From CAXBID01 sp049791475 (GTDB taxonomy: Bacteria; Bacteroidota; Bacteroidia; Flavobacteriales; Flavobacteriaceae): a DNA stretch of 13,693 bases. The stretch lies in assembly GCA_049791475.1 (NCBI GenBank), contig JBAQZZ010000273.1, forward strand, positions 1 through 13,693, read 5' to 3'. A program made the position numbers and the translations under genes. The notes beneath the pieces were generated by a model. It had not been told where the DNA came from. It saw only the letters and a list, made by a program, of their open reading frames with translations, and made no database searches. Shown here piece by piece: positions 1 to 7,879 of the stretch; the first letter of the stretch is position 1; the number at the start of each line of letters is the position of its first letter.

Positions 1-26
1 GTGCAGCTAAAACTATAAATTCTGTT

Positions 27-1067
27 ATGAAAAATTATATTTATTTAATTGCCTTTTTATTTGCTTTTACATCTTGGAAAAAAGAAACTGAAACACAGGC
101 AAAAGAAACTCCAATTGAACAAAAAAAAGCTGAATTTTCTATCATCATTCACGGAGGTGCTGGCACTATTTTGAAAAAAAATATGACTCCCGAAAAAGAA
201 GCTGAATACAATGCAAAACTAGAGGAAGCCATTCGCGTTGGTTACAACATTTTGAAAAATGGAGGAACCAGTTTGGATGCGGTAGAAAAAACGATTAATG
301 TTTTAGAAGATTCACCGCTTTTTAATGCCGGCAAAGGAGCTGTTTTTACTCACGAAGGTACAAATGAACATGATGCCTCTATTATGGATGGAAGTAATTT
401 AAATGCTGGTGCTTCAGCAGGAACAAAAACGGTTAGAAATCCAATAAACTTAGCTCGCGCGGTTATGGAAAAATCACCTCATGTGATGCTTTCGGGTAAC
501 GGTGCTGAAGTTTTTGCAACAGAACAAGGTATCCAAATTGTTGACCCAAGTTATTTTTTCACAGAAAGTAGGATGAAATCTTTAGAACGTGTTAAAGCTT
601 CTGAAAAAAATGAAGTAGCCTCTTTTTATGATGAAAATATAAAAGATTCAAAGTACGGCACTGTTGGTTGTGCTGCCCTAGACATTCATGGAAATCTAGC
701 TGCTGGAACCTCAACTGGAGGAATGACTAACAAACGCTGGGGACGTATTGGTGATGCGCCTATAATTGGAGCGGGAACTTATGCCAACAATGCAACTTGC
801 GCAGTATCAAGCACGGGTTGGGGTGAGTTTTTCATTCGAGGTATGGTGGCTCATGATATTTCGGCACTCATGGAATACAAAGGTTTATCTTTAAAAGAAG
901 CCGCCAATTTAGTCATTCAAGACAAACTAACTAACCTTGGTGGCACAGGCGGTATTGTTGCTGTTGACAAAGACGGAAATATGGTTATGGAGTTTAACAC
1001 GCCTGGAATGTATCGTGCAACGATGAATGATAAAGGCGAACTTTACATTGGTATGTATAAAGACTAA
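27..1067 (+). CDS. Isoaspartyl peptidase / plant-type L-asparaginase (Ntn hydrolase)
   Basis: Predicted to hydrolyse L-asparagine and isoaspartyl dipeptides. Members of this family are made as a precursor that cleaves itself to expose a catalytic threonine. Seen: HGGAG near residue 42, NAGKG and DASIMDG in the substrate-binding half, and the cleavage site in SKYGTVGC with Thr212 as predicted nucleophile. Thr230 and the GRIGD pair Arg240/Asp243 lie at the spacing expected from E. coli EcAIII (T179, T197, R207, D210). The 346 aa length fits the family plus a leader. The N-terminus resembles a lipoprotein signal (MKNYIYLIAFLFAFTS), but position 17 is Trp (TGG) where a lipobox Cys is expected, so export and anchoring are uncertain. 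The frame stays open upstream to the window edge, so an earlier start cannot be excluded; ATG 27 is chosen because the signal-like segment begins there. Family call firm; localisation uncertain. Confidence 0.93.
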   Translation: MKNYIYLIAFLFAFTSWKKETETQAKETPIEQKKAEFSIIIHGGAGTILKKNMTPEKEAEYNAKLEEAIRVGYNILKNGGTSLDAVEKTINVLEDSPLFNAGKGAVFTHEGTNEHDASIMDGSNLNAGASAGTKTVRNPINLARAVMEKSPHVMLSGNGAEVFATEQGIQIVDPSYFFTESRMKSLERVKASEKNEVASFYDENIKDSKYGTVGCAALDIHGNLAAGTSTGGMTNKRWGRIGDAPIIGAGTYANNATCAVSSTGWGEFFIRGMVAHDISALMEYKGLSLKEAANLVIQDKLTNLGGTGGIVAVDKDGNMVMEFNTPGMYRATMNDKGELYIGMYKD

Positions 1068-1074
1068 TAAAAAA

Positions 1075-1110
1075 TAATCCTGTTAAGTTTGTATTGACTT
1101 AACAGGGTTA
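1075..1110. terminator. Bidirectional intrinsic terminator between convergent genes
   Basis: A 14-bp stem (1075-1088 with 1097-1110, one T-G wobble, the inner 10 bp perfect: CCTGTTAAGT / ACTTAACAGG) closes an 8-nt loop. On the + strand a 7-T run follows at 1120-1126; on the - strand the stem is followed at once by a T-rich stretch, the complement of the A-rich 1067-1074. It lies between the stop codons of the asparaginase (+) and the CAP lipoprotein (-), so it can end both transcripts. The - direction has the better placed T tract. Confidence 0.8.
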
Positions 1111-1143
1111 TGAAATACCTTTTTTTGGTTAGAATTCTGGAAT

Positions 1144-1629
1144 TTATTTTCTGAAAAATACTTGAGTAAAATAATAGATTCCGACATCATTTTTAACAGC
1201 ACCAATTCCAATGTGTGTGTAATCTGCCTCTATATTTTTTTTATGTCCGCTACTGTTTAACCAAGCTTCCATAACCTCTTCAGCATTTTTATATTTATAA
1301 GCTACATTTTCTCCAACTTTATTTGCCTGCTCTTCGTTAATAAGACGAAGACCTCTTTTATCAGAATTATCATGACTAATTTCATTTTGATCAACCATAT
1401 ATTTTGAATGTTCTTCAGCTAATTGAGTTGCTAAGTCATTTTTACTTAATGCAGCCTTTCCTAGATTTACTCTATGTGCATTTACTAATTGTAGTATTTC
1501 GTTTGAAATAGAATTTGCTTCTTGTTTTTCAATATTTTCTTGAGAATCATCTTTTGAGCAAGATATTGTAAACGTTAATACGGTAAAACATGCGATAATA
1601 AACCATGCTTTAGGATAAAAATTCTTCAT
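1144..1629 (-). CDS. CAP/SCP-domain (PR-1 like) lipoprotein
   Basis: Secreted CAP-superfamily protein, 161 aa; the biochemical role of bacterial single-domain members is mostly unknown. Seen: a signal peptide ending in the lipobox FTISC with Cys24 as the lipidation site, then SKDDSQ, an acidic stretch of the kind that directs Bacteroidetes lipoproteins to the cell surface. The CAP domain spans about residues 43-160, with EEHSKYM (His74), ISHD (His86), GENVA (Glu108), EAWLNSSGH (Trp123, His129) and the closing strand YYFTQVF. His74, Glu108 and His129 are the likely metal/cavity residues by family analogy. The frame extends upstream to a TTG at 1653, but the ATG at 1629 starts a normal signal peptide and lies downstream of a -7-like box, so it is preferred. 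Divergent from the macroglobulin gene. Confidence 0.9.
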   Translation of the reverse strand: MKNFYPKAWFIIACFTVLTFTISCSKDDSQENIEKQEANSISNEILQLVNAHRVNLGKAALSKNDLATQLAEEHSKYMVDQNEISHDNSDKRGLRLINEEQANKVGENVAYKYKNAEEVMEAWLNSSGHKKNIEADYTHIGIGAVKNDVGIYYFTQVFFRK

Positions 1630-1650
1630 ACTTTTTAGATTTAAGGTGCT

Positions 1651-1658
1651 CAAATATA
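1651..1658 (-). promoter_or_regulatory. Bacteroidetes-type -7 box for the CAP lipoprotein gene
   Basis: On the - strand this reads TATATTTG, an exact match to the Bacteroidetes -7 consensus TAnnTTTG. It would start transcription about 15 nt before the ATG at 1629. I see no clear -33 TTG at the expected distance, so this is only a half-supported promoter. It also argues against the TTG start at 1653, which overlaps the box. Confidence 0.45.
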
Positions 1659-1900
1659 AAATTAATATTGATTTATGTGCTTTTAAATGTTAAAAAAATG
1701 CATTTTATCTGAATAATTGTGTATTTTGTCGATGTTTTGTTTATTTTTAAAAAAAATAAAGGTTAGTCAAATTAAAAATATTATGACTTATTTAACGTTT
1801 CATTAAAACCTAAATATCAAATTTTGAACGTACATTTATTAACGAGAAATTGCCTACGGTTCTTTTTGTTTTAGTTCATTTTCATTTAATCCATCTATTT
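1659..1900. other. Divergent AT-rich intergenic spacer
   Basis: About 240 nt between the divergent CAP lipoprotein and macroglobulin genes. It is very AT-rich and includes an A/T-only inverted repeat at 1740-1760 (9-bp arms, 3-nt loop). The + strand has no exact TAnnTTTG box; the nearest is TACATTTA at 1831-1838, without a matching -33 element. No RNA gene or further coding region is evident. The macroglobulin promoter must lie here but I cannot place it. Confidence 0.5.
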
Positions 1901-4900
1901 ATGTCATTAAAAAACCTTTTCGCTTTCGCATTAATTGTATCGTTGGCAGCATCATGTAAAAAGAAAGTCGTAGAAACCGATAACCTTTTCAAGTTTAAAG
2001 ATTATATAAGTTACACAACCTCAGGAATTATTTCTGTGGCAAGCCCAATTCAAATTAATTTGGCAAATGAGGTTGAAGGATGGGAAATGAATCAAGAAAT
2101 TACAGATAAGATTGTTACCATAAAACCGCATGTTGAAGGTAAACTTAAAATCGCCAATAAGCATACGCTAATTTTTACACCAGACGAAAACCTTGAGCCC
2201 AATACGGAATATACCGTTGTTGTTAAACTAAAAGATATTTATAAAAATATACCTAATGAATTTAATGAATACACCTTTCAATTTAAAACTATAACACCAA
2301 ACTTTAATATTGAAACCAACCACTTGCAATCTTATAGTAAAAATTGGCAATACATTGAAGGTGTTATAAAATCTGCCGATGTTATTTCTATTAATGATGC
2401 TAAAAATTTGGTTGAAGCATTGCAAAACGGAAAAAAACTAAATCTAGTTTTTAATGAAGCCAACCAAATTTCAAAATATTTTGAATTCAAAATTGATAGC
2501 ATAAATCGTAAAATTGAAGATAGCAAAATTCTTATAAAATGGAACGGAAAAGCTATAAATGCATCAAACGAAGGTGAAAATACCCTTACTATTCCGGGAA
2601 TAAATAACTTTACTATTGTTGATGTTGATGTTATTCAATCTCCCGAACAACATGTAACAATAAACTTTTCAGATCCTTTAAAAAAACAACAAAATTTTGA
2701 CGGTTTAGTAACACTTCAAAATGTAAAAAACCCAAAATATATTGTAGATGGTCATGTTTTAAAAGTATATCCGGACTCGAAGTTGGTTGGTAATATTCAG
2801 GTCGATGTTTTTCAAGGGATTAAAAACACAGAAGACTATAAACTTAAAAAACCATTTTCTGAAATTATTGCTTTTGAAGAATTAAAACCCCAAGTTCGCT
2901 TAATAAGTAACGGTACTATTTTACCAAATTCCAGTGAATTAAAATTCAATTTTGAAGCTGTTAATTTAAGTGCTGTTGATGTTCGCATAATTAAAATATT
3001 TGAAGATAATGTACTTCAATTTCTCCAAGATAATGATCTTAATACCAATTATACATACGATATTAAAAAAGTAGGCAGACGTATTGCAAAACAAACTATT
3101 CAACTTCAAACGGCTGGAGAAAACATTGGAAAGTGGAAAGCTTACAGTATCGATTTGTCTCAGTTTTTCAAAGCTGATGTTGGTGCAATTTATAGAGTTG
3201 AAGTCAGTTTTAAAAAAAGTTATTCCCTATACGATTGTGAGGCAAATTCGAACACCTCAAGCTCTGAAAATGATGATTATGATGACTACTACGAAGACGA
3301 ATATTATGAAAATGATTACGCTGAAATAGATACCGAAGATGAAGATTTACTTGAAGAAGCGTATTGGGATAATCTCATTTATAGTTACAAAAATTACAGT
3401 TATAATTGGCACGAAGAGAACAACCCATGTCATGATGCTTACTATGGAGAAAACAAAATAGTCTCGCAGAATTTACTTGCTACAAACTTGGGCATTATTG
3501 CTAAACAAGGTGCAAATAACTCATACTATTTTGCGGTAACTAATATTTTAAACACGAATCCAGAAGCCAACGCGAAGGTTGTTATTTATAATTTTCAACA
3601 GCAAGAATTAGCAAGTAAACAAACCGATGAACAAGGTTTAACCTTAATCGACTCCGATAAAAAAGCGGCTTTTGCCATCATTTCAAAAGGAAATAATAAA
3701 ACTTACATTAAGCTTCAAGATGGTAATTCATTATCGTTGAGCAAATTTGATGTGTCTGGAAATCGTTTACAACGCGGCCTTAAAGGCTACCTTTATGGAG
3801 AACGTGGTGTTTGGCGACCAGGTGACACCTTGCATTTAACGTTTATGCTAAATGATAACACCAACAAACTACCAAAAGGCCATCCAGTAAAACTAGAAAT
3901 TACAGACCCAAACGGGAAATTAGTTTATAAAAATGTAACGTCTGATAATTTAAATAACGTCTTCAATTTTACAGTTCCAACATCTTCAGAAGATAAAACA
4001 GGAAATTATAACGCCAAAATTTCAGTTGGAGGTGCTACATTTTATAAAGGTTTAAAAATTGAAACCGTTAAACCAAACCGTCTAAAAATTAAAGTAGATT
4101 TTGAAAATGAAATCCTAACTAGTAACGAACCACTAAAAGGAACTTTAGATGTAAAATGGTTACACGGCGCTCCAGGAAAAAACTTAAAAGCCGAAATTAA
4201 AGCAAAATTTAGTAGTGCTTATACCGCCTTTAAAAACTATAAAGACTATACGTTTAACGACCCAACACGGAAATTTGAAACCGAAGAAACCATCATTTTT
4301 GAAGGTAAAGTAGATGAAAACGGTTTAGCAAACATAACCAACAAACTAAACGTTGGTAAAAATGCACCAGGAATGTTAAATGTTCAGTTTTTAGTACGTG
4401 CTTTCGAGAATGGTGGAGATTTCTCAATGGATGCATTCACCAAACAATACGCGCCTTACGAGTCTTTTGTTGGCTTGAGTTCACCTAAAGGAAATGCTTA
4501 CGGCTCATATTTTACAGATGAAAATCAAACCTTTGATGTTGTGGTTGTTGATGCACAAGGCAAACCCATAAAGCGCAACAATTTAGAGGTAAAAGTGTAT
4601 AAAGTAGAATGGCGTTGGTGGTGGAATTCATCTTATGATGATTTGTCTAGTTATGTATCCAGCAGTTATCATCGTCCGTATTTTAATTCAAAAATAAATA
4701 CCGATGCTAACGGAAAAGCTACGTTCAATTTAAAAATTCCAGATAGCGAACGCGGACGTTACCTTATTAGAATTTCTGATCCTATAAGTGGCCACGCCAC
4801 AGGAAGAACAGCTTATTTTTACAAAAACTGGTGGCAAAAAGCCCCTTCTAGCGATAAAGAAGCGGCTAAAATGTTGGTCTTTTCTGCAGATAAAGAACAC

Positions 4901-7471
4901 TATAATGTGGGTGAAACTGCAAAAATCACTTTTGCTTCAGGTAGCGAAGGTCGTGCATTAGTCAGTATTGAAAATGGTACCGAAGTTTTAGATTATAAAT
5001 GGGTAAAAACTCAAAAAGGTGAAACCCTTATTGATATTCCAATAACCAAAGATATGGCACCTAATGTGTTTGTGAATATCTCATTATTGCAACCGCATGC
5101 GATCTCAAAAAACGATTTACCTATTCGTTTATATGGCGTTATTCCTATTATGGTGGAAGATCCAAACACCAAACTTGAGCCTGTTTTAAAAATGCCTGAT
5201 ATTTTGCAACCAGAGCAAAAATTTGAAGTTAAAATTTCAGAAAAAAATAATAAAGCGATGACGTATACCATCGCCGTTGTTGAAGAAGGCTTGCTAGATT
5301 TAACACGATTTAAAACCCCAAATGCGTGGAATGAATTTTACAAACGTGAAGCTTTAGGTGTAAAAACTTGGGATATTTTTGATGATGTGATTGGCGCTTA
5401 TTCAGGCAGTATCGATCAAGTATTTGCTATTGGTGGCGATGGAAGTGCGGCTGCTGGAAAAAACAAAAAAGCAAACCGATTTAAACCTGTGGTTACTTAT
5501 TTAGGCCCGTTTAAACTTGATGCTGGACAAAATAAAACGCATACCATAAAACTACCGAATTATATTGGTGCGGTTAGAACGATGGTTGTAGCTGGAGATA
5601 ATGCAAATGAAGCATACGGAAGCACCGATAAATCTGTTGAAGTTAAAAAACCATTGATGGTTTTAGCAACACTACCCCGAAAATTAAGCCCAGGTGAAAA
5701 AGTAACACTTCCCGTTACCGTTTTTACTATGGAAAACAAAGTAAAAAATGTAACACTTAGTTTAAAATTAAGTAACGGTATTTCAATTGTTGGTGATACT
5801 AAAAAAACATTAAGTTTTGCAAGACCTGATGAGCAAATGGCGTATTTTGAATTGGATGTAAGCAACGCAAAAGGCATCAATTCCATTGAAGTTATCGCTA
5901 CTGGAAATGGTGAAAAATCAACTTATAAAGTTGAGTTGGATGTGGTGAATCCGAATCCAATCACTTCAAAAACTATTGACCATACTCTGGAAGCCAATGC
6001 CAATAAAACTTTAGCGTTTTCAACCTTTGGTGTTTCAGGAACAAATTCAGCAATGGTAGAGTTTTCAACCTTACCACCAATGGATTTTTCTCGTAGATTG
6101 GAATATTTAATTCAATACCCACATGGTTGTGTTGAGCAAACCACATCGAGCATTTTTCCGCAGTTATTTTTAAATGATATTTTCGATTTAACGTTTGATA
6201 AAAAACAGCAAATTCAAACAAACATTGAAAATGGCATTAAACGCTTAGGGCATTTTCAAAGACCAAACGGCGGCATGAGTTATTGGATGGGAGAAAATTC
6301 GGCTGACGATTGGGGCACAAGTTACGCTGGTCATTTTTTAATTGAAGCTGAAAAGAAAGGATTTGTACTTCCGCTTACTTTTAAAAGTAATTGGATAAGT
6401 TACCAAAAGGAAGCCGCTAGAAACTGGCGTCCAAGTTACAACTCTTATAATTCCGACTTAGCACAAGCCTACAGATTATACACTTTGGCTTTGGCCGGAA
6501 GTCCAGATTTATCGAGTATGAACCGTTTACGAGAATTCTCAGAAATTTCTAATGAAGCCAAATGGCGACTCGCTGCTGCTTATGCATTAGCAGGACAAAA
6601 AGAAGCGAGTACAAACATTTCTAAGTCGGCAAATATCAATTTTAAACCGCTTCGATACAATTATTATACCTATGGATCGGTGGATAGAAATCGAGCCATG
6701 GCTTTGGAAACTATGGTGTTAACTAAAAATTCTAAAATGCGTGAATTGGCAGAATATATTGCAAAAAATTTATCGAGCAATCGCTGGATGAGTACACAAA
6801 CCACGGCATATAGTTTATTGGCTATGGCTAAAATGGTAAACGCTAATGGCGGCAAAGCGTTAAAAGTCAATTATTCAATGAATGGAAAATCTGAAAATAT
6901 TGATACGAAAAGTGCCATTGCGCAACGTGAATTATCGGTTATTGATGGAAATAATAATTTATCTTTTACAAACGAAAAAGACAATATTGTTTATGTTCGG
7001 GTTTTAAATTCGGGGAAATTACCTTTAGGGGAAGAATTGGTTGAGCAACGTGGTTTGAGTGTTTCAGTAGCTTACAAAGATTTAAAAGGCAATAAAATTG
7101 ATGTTTCAAAATTAATACAAGGTCAAGATTTTGTGGCAACGGTGAGTGTAAGTAATTTAAAAAATGAGCGTATTAATGATGTGGCTTTAACCCAAATTTT
7201 CCCATCAGGTTGGGAGATTGTGAATACCCGTTTTACAGATTTTGGAACCAGTACAACAAGTCAAGCAAGATTTACAGATATTCGGGATGACCGGGTCAAT
7301 TTCTATTTCGATTTACCTGAAAAAGGAAAACACGGTACAAAAACCTTTAATGTGATGTTGAATGCTTCCTATTTAGGAACCTACTATTTATATGGCGTTC
7401 AAGCAGAAGCAATGTACGATAATGATTATTTAGTGCGAACAAAAGGTGAATGGGTTGCCGTTGAAAAATAA
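1901..7471 (+). CDS. Bacterial alpha-2-macroglobulin family lipoprotein with thioester
   Basis: A 1856-aa periplasmic protease-trap protein of the YfhM/ECAM type (COG2373). Family members covalently capture attacking proteases through an internal thioester. Seen: lipobox AASC with Cys19, followed by KKK; an N-terminal Ig-like domain (about 30-130) and a second near 248-330; an acidic insert at 456-486 between Cys446 and Cys510; a macroglobulin MG2-type domain from about 635 (GERGVWRPGDTLHLTF); a Trp cluster WRWWW at 904-908; the conserved A2M core near 1200-1280 (FKLDAGQNKTHTIKLPNYIG); and the thioester domain with YPHGCVEQTTS, Cys1410 and Gln1413 forming the predicted bond. A C-terminal beta domain follows. 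The open frame reaches back to a TTG at 1850, but ATG 1901 is the start that gives a proper signal peptide. Bacterial macroglobulins typically pair with PBP1C, found here two genes downstream. No frameshift or decay seen. Confidence 0.95.
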   Translation: MSLKNLFAFALIVSLAASCKKKVVETDNLFKFKDYISYTTSGIISVASPIQINLANEVEGWEMNQEITDKIVTIKPHVEGKLKIANKHTLIFTPDENLEPNTEYTVVVKLKDIYKNIPNEFNEYTFQFKTITPNFNIETNHLQSYSKNWQYIEGVIKSADVISINDAKNLVEALQNGKKLNLVFNEANQISKYFEFKIDSINRKIEDSKILIKWNGKAINASNEGENTLTIPGINNFTIVDVDVIQSPEQHVTINFSDPLKKQQNFDGLVTLQNVKNPKYIVDGHVLKVYPDSKLVGNIQVDVFQGIKNTEDYKLKKPFSEIIAFEELKPQVRLISNGTILPNSSELKFNFEAVNLSAVDVRIIKIFEDNVLQFLQDNDLNTNYTYDIKKVGRRIAKQTIQLQTAGENIGKWKAYSIDLSQFFKADVGAIYRVEVSFKKSYSLYDCEANSNTSSSENDDYDDYYEDEYYENDYAEIDTEDEDLLEEAYWDNLIYSYKNYSYNWHEENNPCHDAYYGENKIVSQNLLATNLGIIAKQGANNSYYFAVTNILNTNPEANAKVVIYNFQQQELASKQTDEQGLTLIDSDKKAAFAIISKGNNKTYIKLQDGNSLSLSKFDVSGNRLQRGLKGYLYGERGVWRPGDTLHLTFMLNDNTNKLPKGHPVKLEITDPNGKLVYKNVTSDNLNNVFNFTVPTSSEDKTGNYNAKISVGGATFYKGLKIETVKPNRLKIKVDFENEILTSNEPLKGTLDVKWLHGAPGKNLKAEIKAKFSSAYTAFKNYKDYTFNDPTRKFETEETIIFEGKVDENGLANITNKLNVGKNAPGMLNVQFLVRAFENGGDFSMDAFTKQYAPYESFVGLSSPKGNAYGSYFTDENQTFDVVVVDAQGKPIKRNNLEVKVYKVEWRWWWNSSYDDLSSYVSSSYHRPYFNSKINTDANGKATFNLKIPDSERGRYLIRISDPISGHATGRTAYFYKNWWQKAPSSDKEAAKMLVFSADKEHYNVGETAKITFASGSEGRALVSIENGTEVLDYKWVKTQKGETLIDIPITKDMAPNVFVNISLLQPHAISKNDLPIRLYGVIPIMVEDPNTKLEPVLKMPDILQPEQKFEVKISEKNNKAMTYTIAVVEEGLLDLTRFKTPNAWNEFYKREALGVKTWDIFDDVIGAYSGSIDQVFAIGGDGSAAAGKNKKANRFKPVVTYLGPFKLDAGQNKTHTIKLPNYIGAVRTMVVAGDNANEAYGSTDKSVEVKKPLMVLATLPRKLSPGEKVTLPVTVFTMENKVKNVTLSLKLSNGISIVGDTKKTLSFARPDEQMAYFELDVSNAKGINSIEVIATGNGEKSTYKVELDVVNPNPITSKTIDHTLEANANKTLAFSTFGVSGTNSAMVEFSTLPPMDFSRRLEYLIQYPHGCVEQTTSSIFPQLFLNDIFDLTFDKKQQIQTNIENGIKRLGHFQRPNGGMSYWMGENSADDWGTSYAGHFLIEAEKKGFVLPLTFKSNWISYQKEAARNWRPSYNSYNSDLAQAYRLYTLALAGSPDLSSMNRLREFSEISNEAKWRLAAAYALAGQKEASTNISKSANINFKPLRYNYYTYGSVDRNRAMALETMVLTKNSKMRELAEYIAKNLSSNRWMSTQTTAYSLLAMAKMVNANGGKALKVNYSMNGKSENIDTKSAIAQRELSVIDGNNNLSFTNEKDNIVYVRVLNSGKLPLGEELVEQRGLSVSVAYKDLKGNKIDVSKLIQGQDFVATVSVSNLKNERINDVALTQIFPSGWEIVNTRFTDFGTSTTSQARFTDIRDDRVNFYFDLPEKGKHGTKTFNVMLNASYLGTYYLYGVQAEAMYDNDYLVRTKGEWVAVEK

Positions 7472-7474
7472 ATT

Positions 7475-7786
7475 ATGAATAAAAAATTCAAAACTTATTA
7501 CGCAGTTATTTTCACTTCAACCCAAAAGGAGAACATAAAAGGTTATTCTGAAATGGCTGATAAAATGGAGGAACTCGCAAAAGAGCAAATTGGCTTTTTA
7601 GGAATAGATAGTGCCAGAAATGACATTGGCATTACTGTGAGTTATTGGGAAAATTTAGATGCCATAAAAAACTGGAAACAACAAACTGATCATTTGATTG
7701 CCCAACAAAAAGGGATACAAAACTGGTATAGTTGGTATCATGTAAGAATATGCAAGGTAGAACGCGAATATGAGTTTAACAGTTAA
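7475..7786 (+). CDS. ABM-fold protein (antibiotic biosynthesis monooxygenase-like)
   Basis: A 103-aa cytoplasmic protein with the dimeric ferredoxin-like fold of the ABM superfamily. Seen: an opening strand YYAVIFTS (8-15), the helix GYSEMADKMEELAKEQ, then IGFLGIDSAR, ITVSYWENLDAIKNW and TDHLIAQQKG. These match the usual order of strand, helix, GF(L) strand, (S)xW segment and W...H helix; Trp67 and His73 are candidate pocket residues. There is no signal peptide. The start is 3 nt after the macroglobulin stop, so the two are almost certainly co-transcribed. The substrate is unknown; the name is historical and many members are not known to act on antibiotics. Its place between a macroglobulin and PBP1C may mean an envelope-stress link, but this is inference only. 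Confidence 0.85.
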   Translation: MNKKFKTYYAVIFTSTQKENIKGYSEMADKMEELAKEQIGFLGIDSARNDIGITVSYWENLDAIKNWKQQTDHLIAQQKGIQNWYSWYHVRICKVEREYEFNS

Positions 7787-7787
7787 C

Positions 7788-7861
7788 GTCATTACGAGGA
7801 GTGAAACGACGTGGTAATCTTTTTTAATTGAACAGATTGCTTCGTTTTTACTCGCAATGAC
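7788..7861. repeat. Imperfect palindromic intergenic repeat (REP/MITE-like)
   Basis: Left arm 7788-7820 begins GTCATTACGAG and ends GGTAATCT. Right arm 7834-7861 begins AGATTGC and ends CTCGCAATGAC. The reverse complement of the right arm (GTCATTGCGAG...AACGA..GCAATCT) matches the left except for a few substitutions and a 5-nt length difference, with a 13-nt A/T-rich loop. From general knowledge, elements reading GTCATTGCGAGG...GCAATCT...AGATTGC...CGCAATGAC recur in intergenic DNA of flavobacteria and other Bacteroidetes. It sits between the ABM gene and pbpC, starting 1 nt after the ABM stop. It could fold in the mRNA and act as a processing or attenuation structure; it has no coding capacity. 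Confidence 0.75.
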
Positions 7862-7879
7862 TGTTTCACAATAAAAAAA

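Noticed and set aside
1740..1760. A/T-only inverted repeat with T and A runs, terminator-like
   Set aside because: It lies between divergent genes where no transcript needs to end, and its arms hold only A and T, as expected by chance in such AT-rich DNA.
1850..1900. N-terminal extension of the macroglobulin starting at TTG 1850
   Set aside because: It would bury the lipoprotein signal behind 17 hydrophobic, His-rich residues; ATG 1901 gives a standard leader with lipobox Cys19.
3084..3329. 81-aa + strand reading frame inside the macroglobulin gene
   Set aside because: Out of frame within a clearly functional gene; low-complexity Met/Thr-rich product from the acidic repeat region, no recognisable domain.
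4604..4630. Tryptophan-rich WRWWW stretch in the macroglobulin
   Set aside because: Striking but, as far as I recall, seen in other Bacteroidetes macroglobulins; treated as a family feature, not a finding.
5560..5886. 108-aa reading frame on the - strand opposite the macroglobulin core
   Set aside because: Antisense to a conserved coding region, no domain or promoter; a shadow of the real gene.
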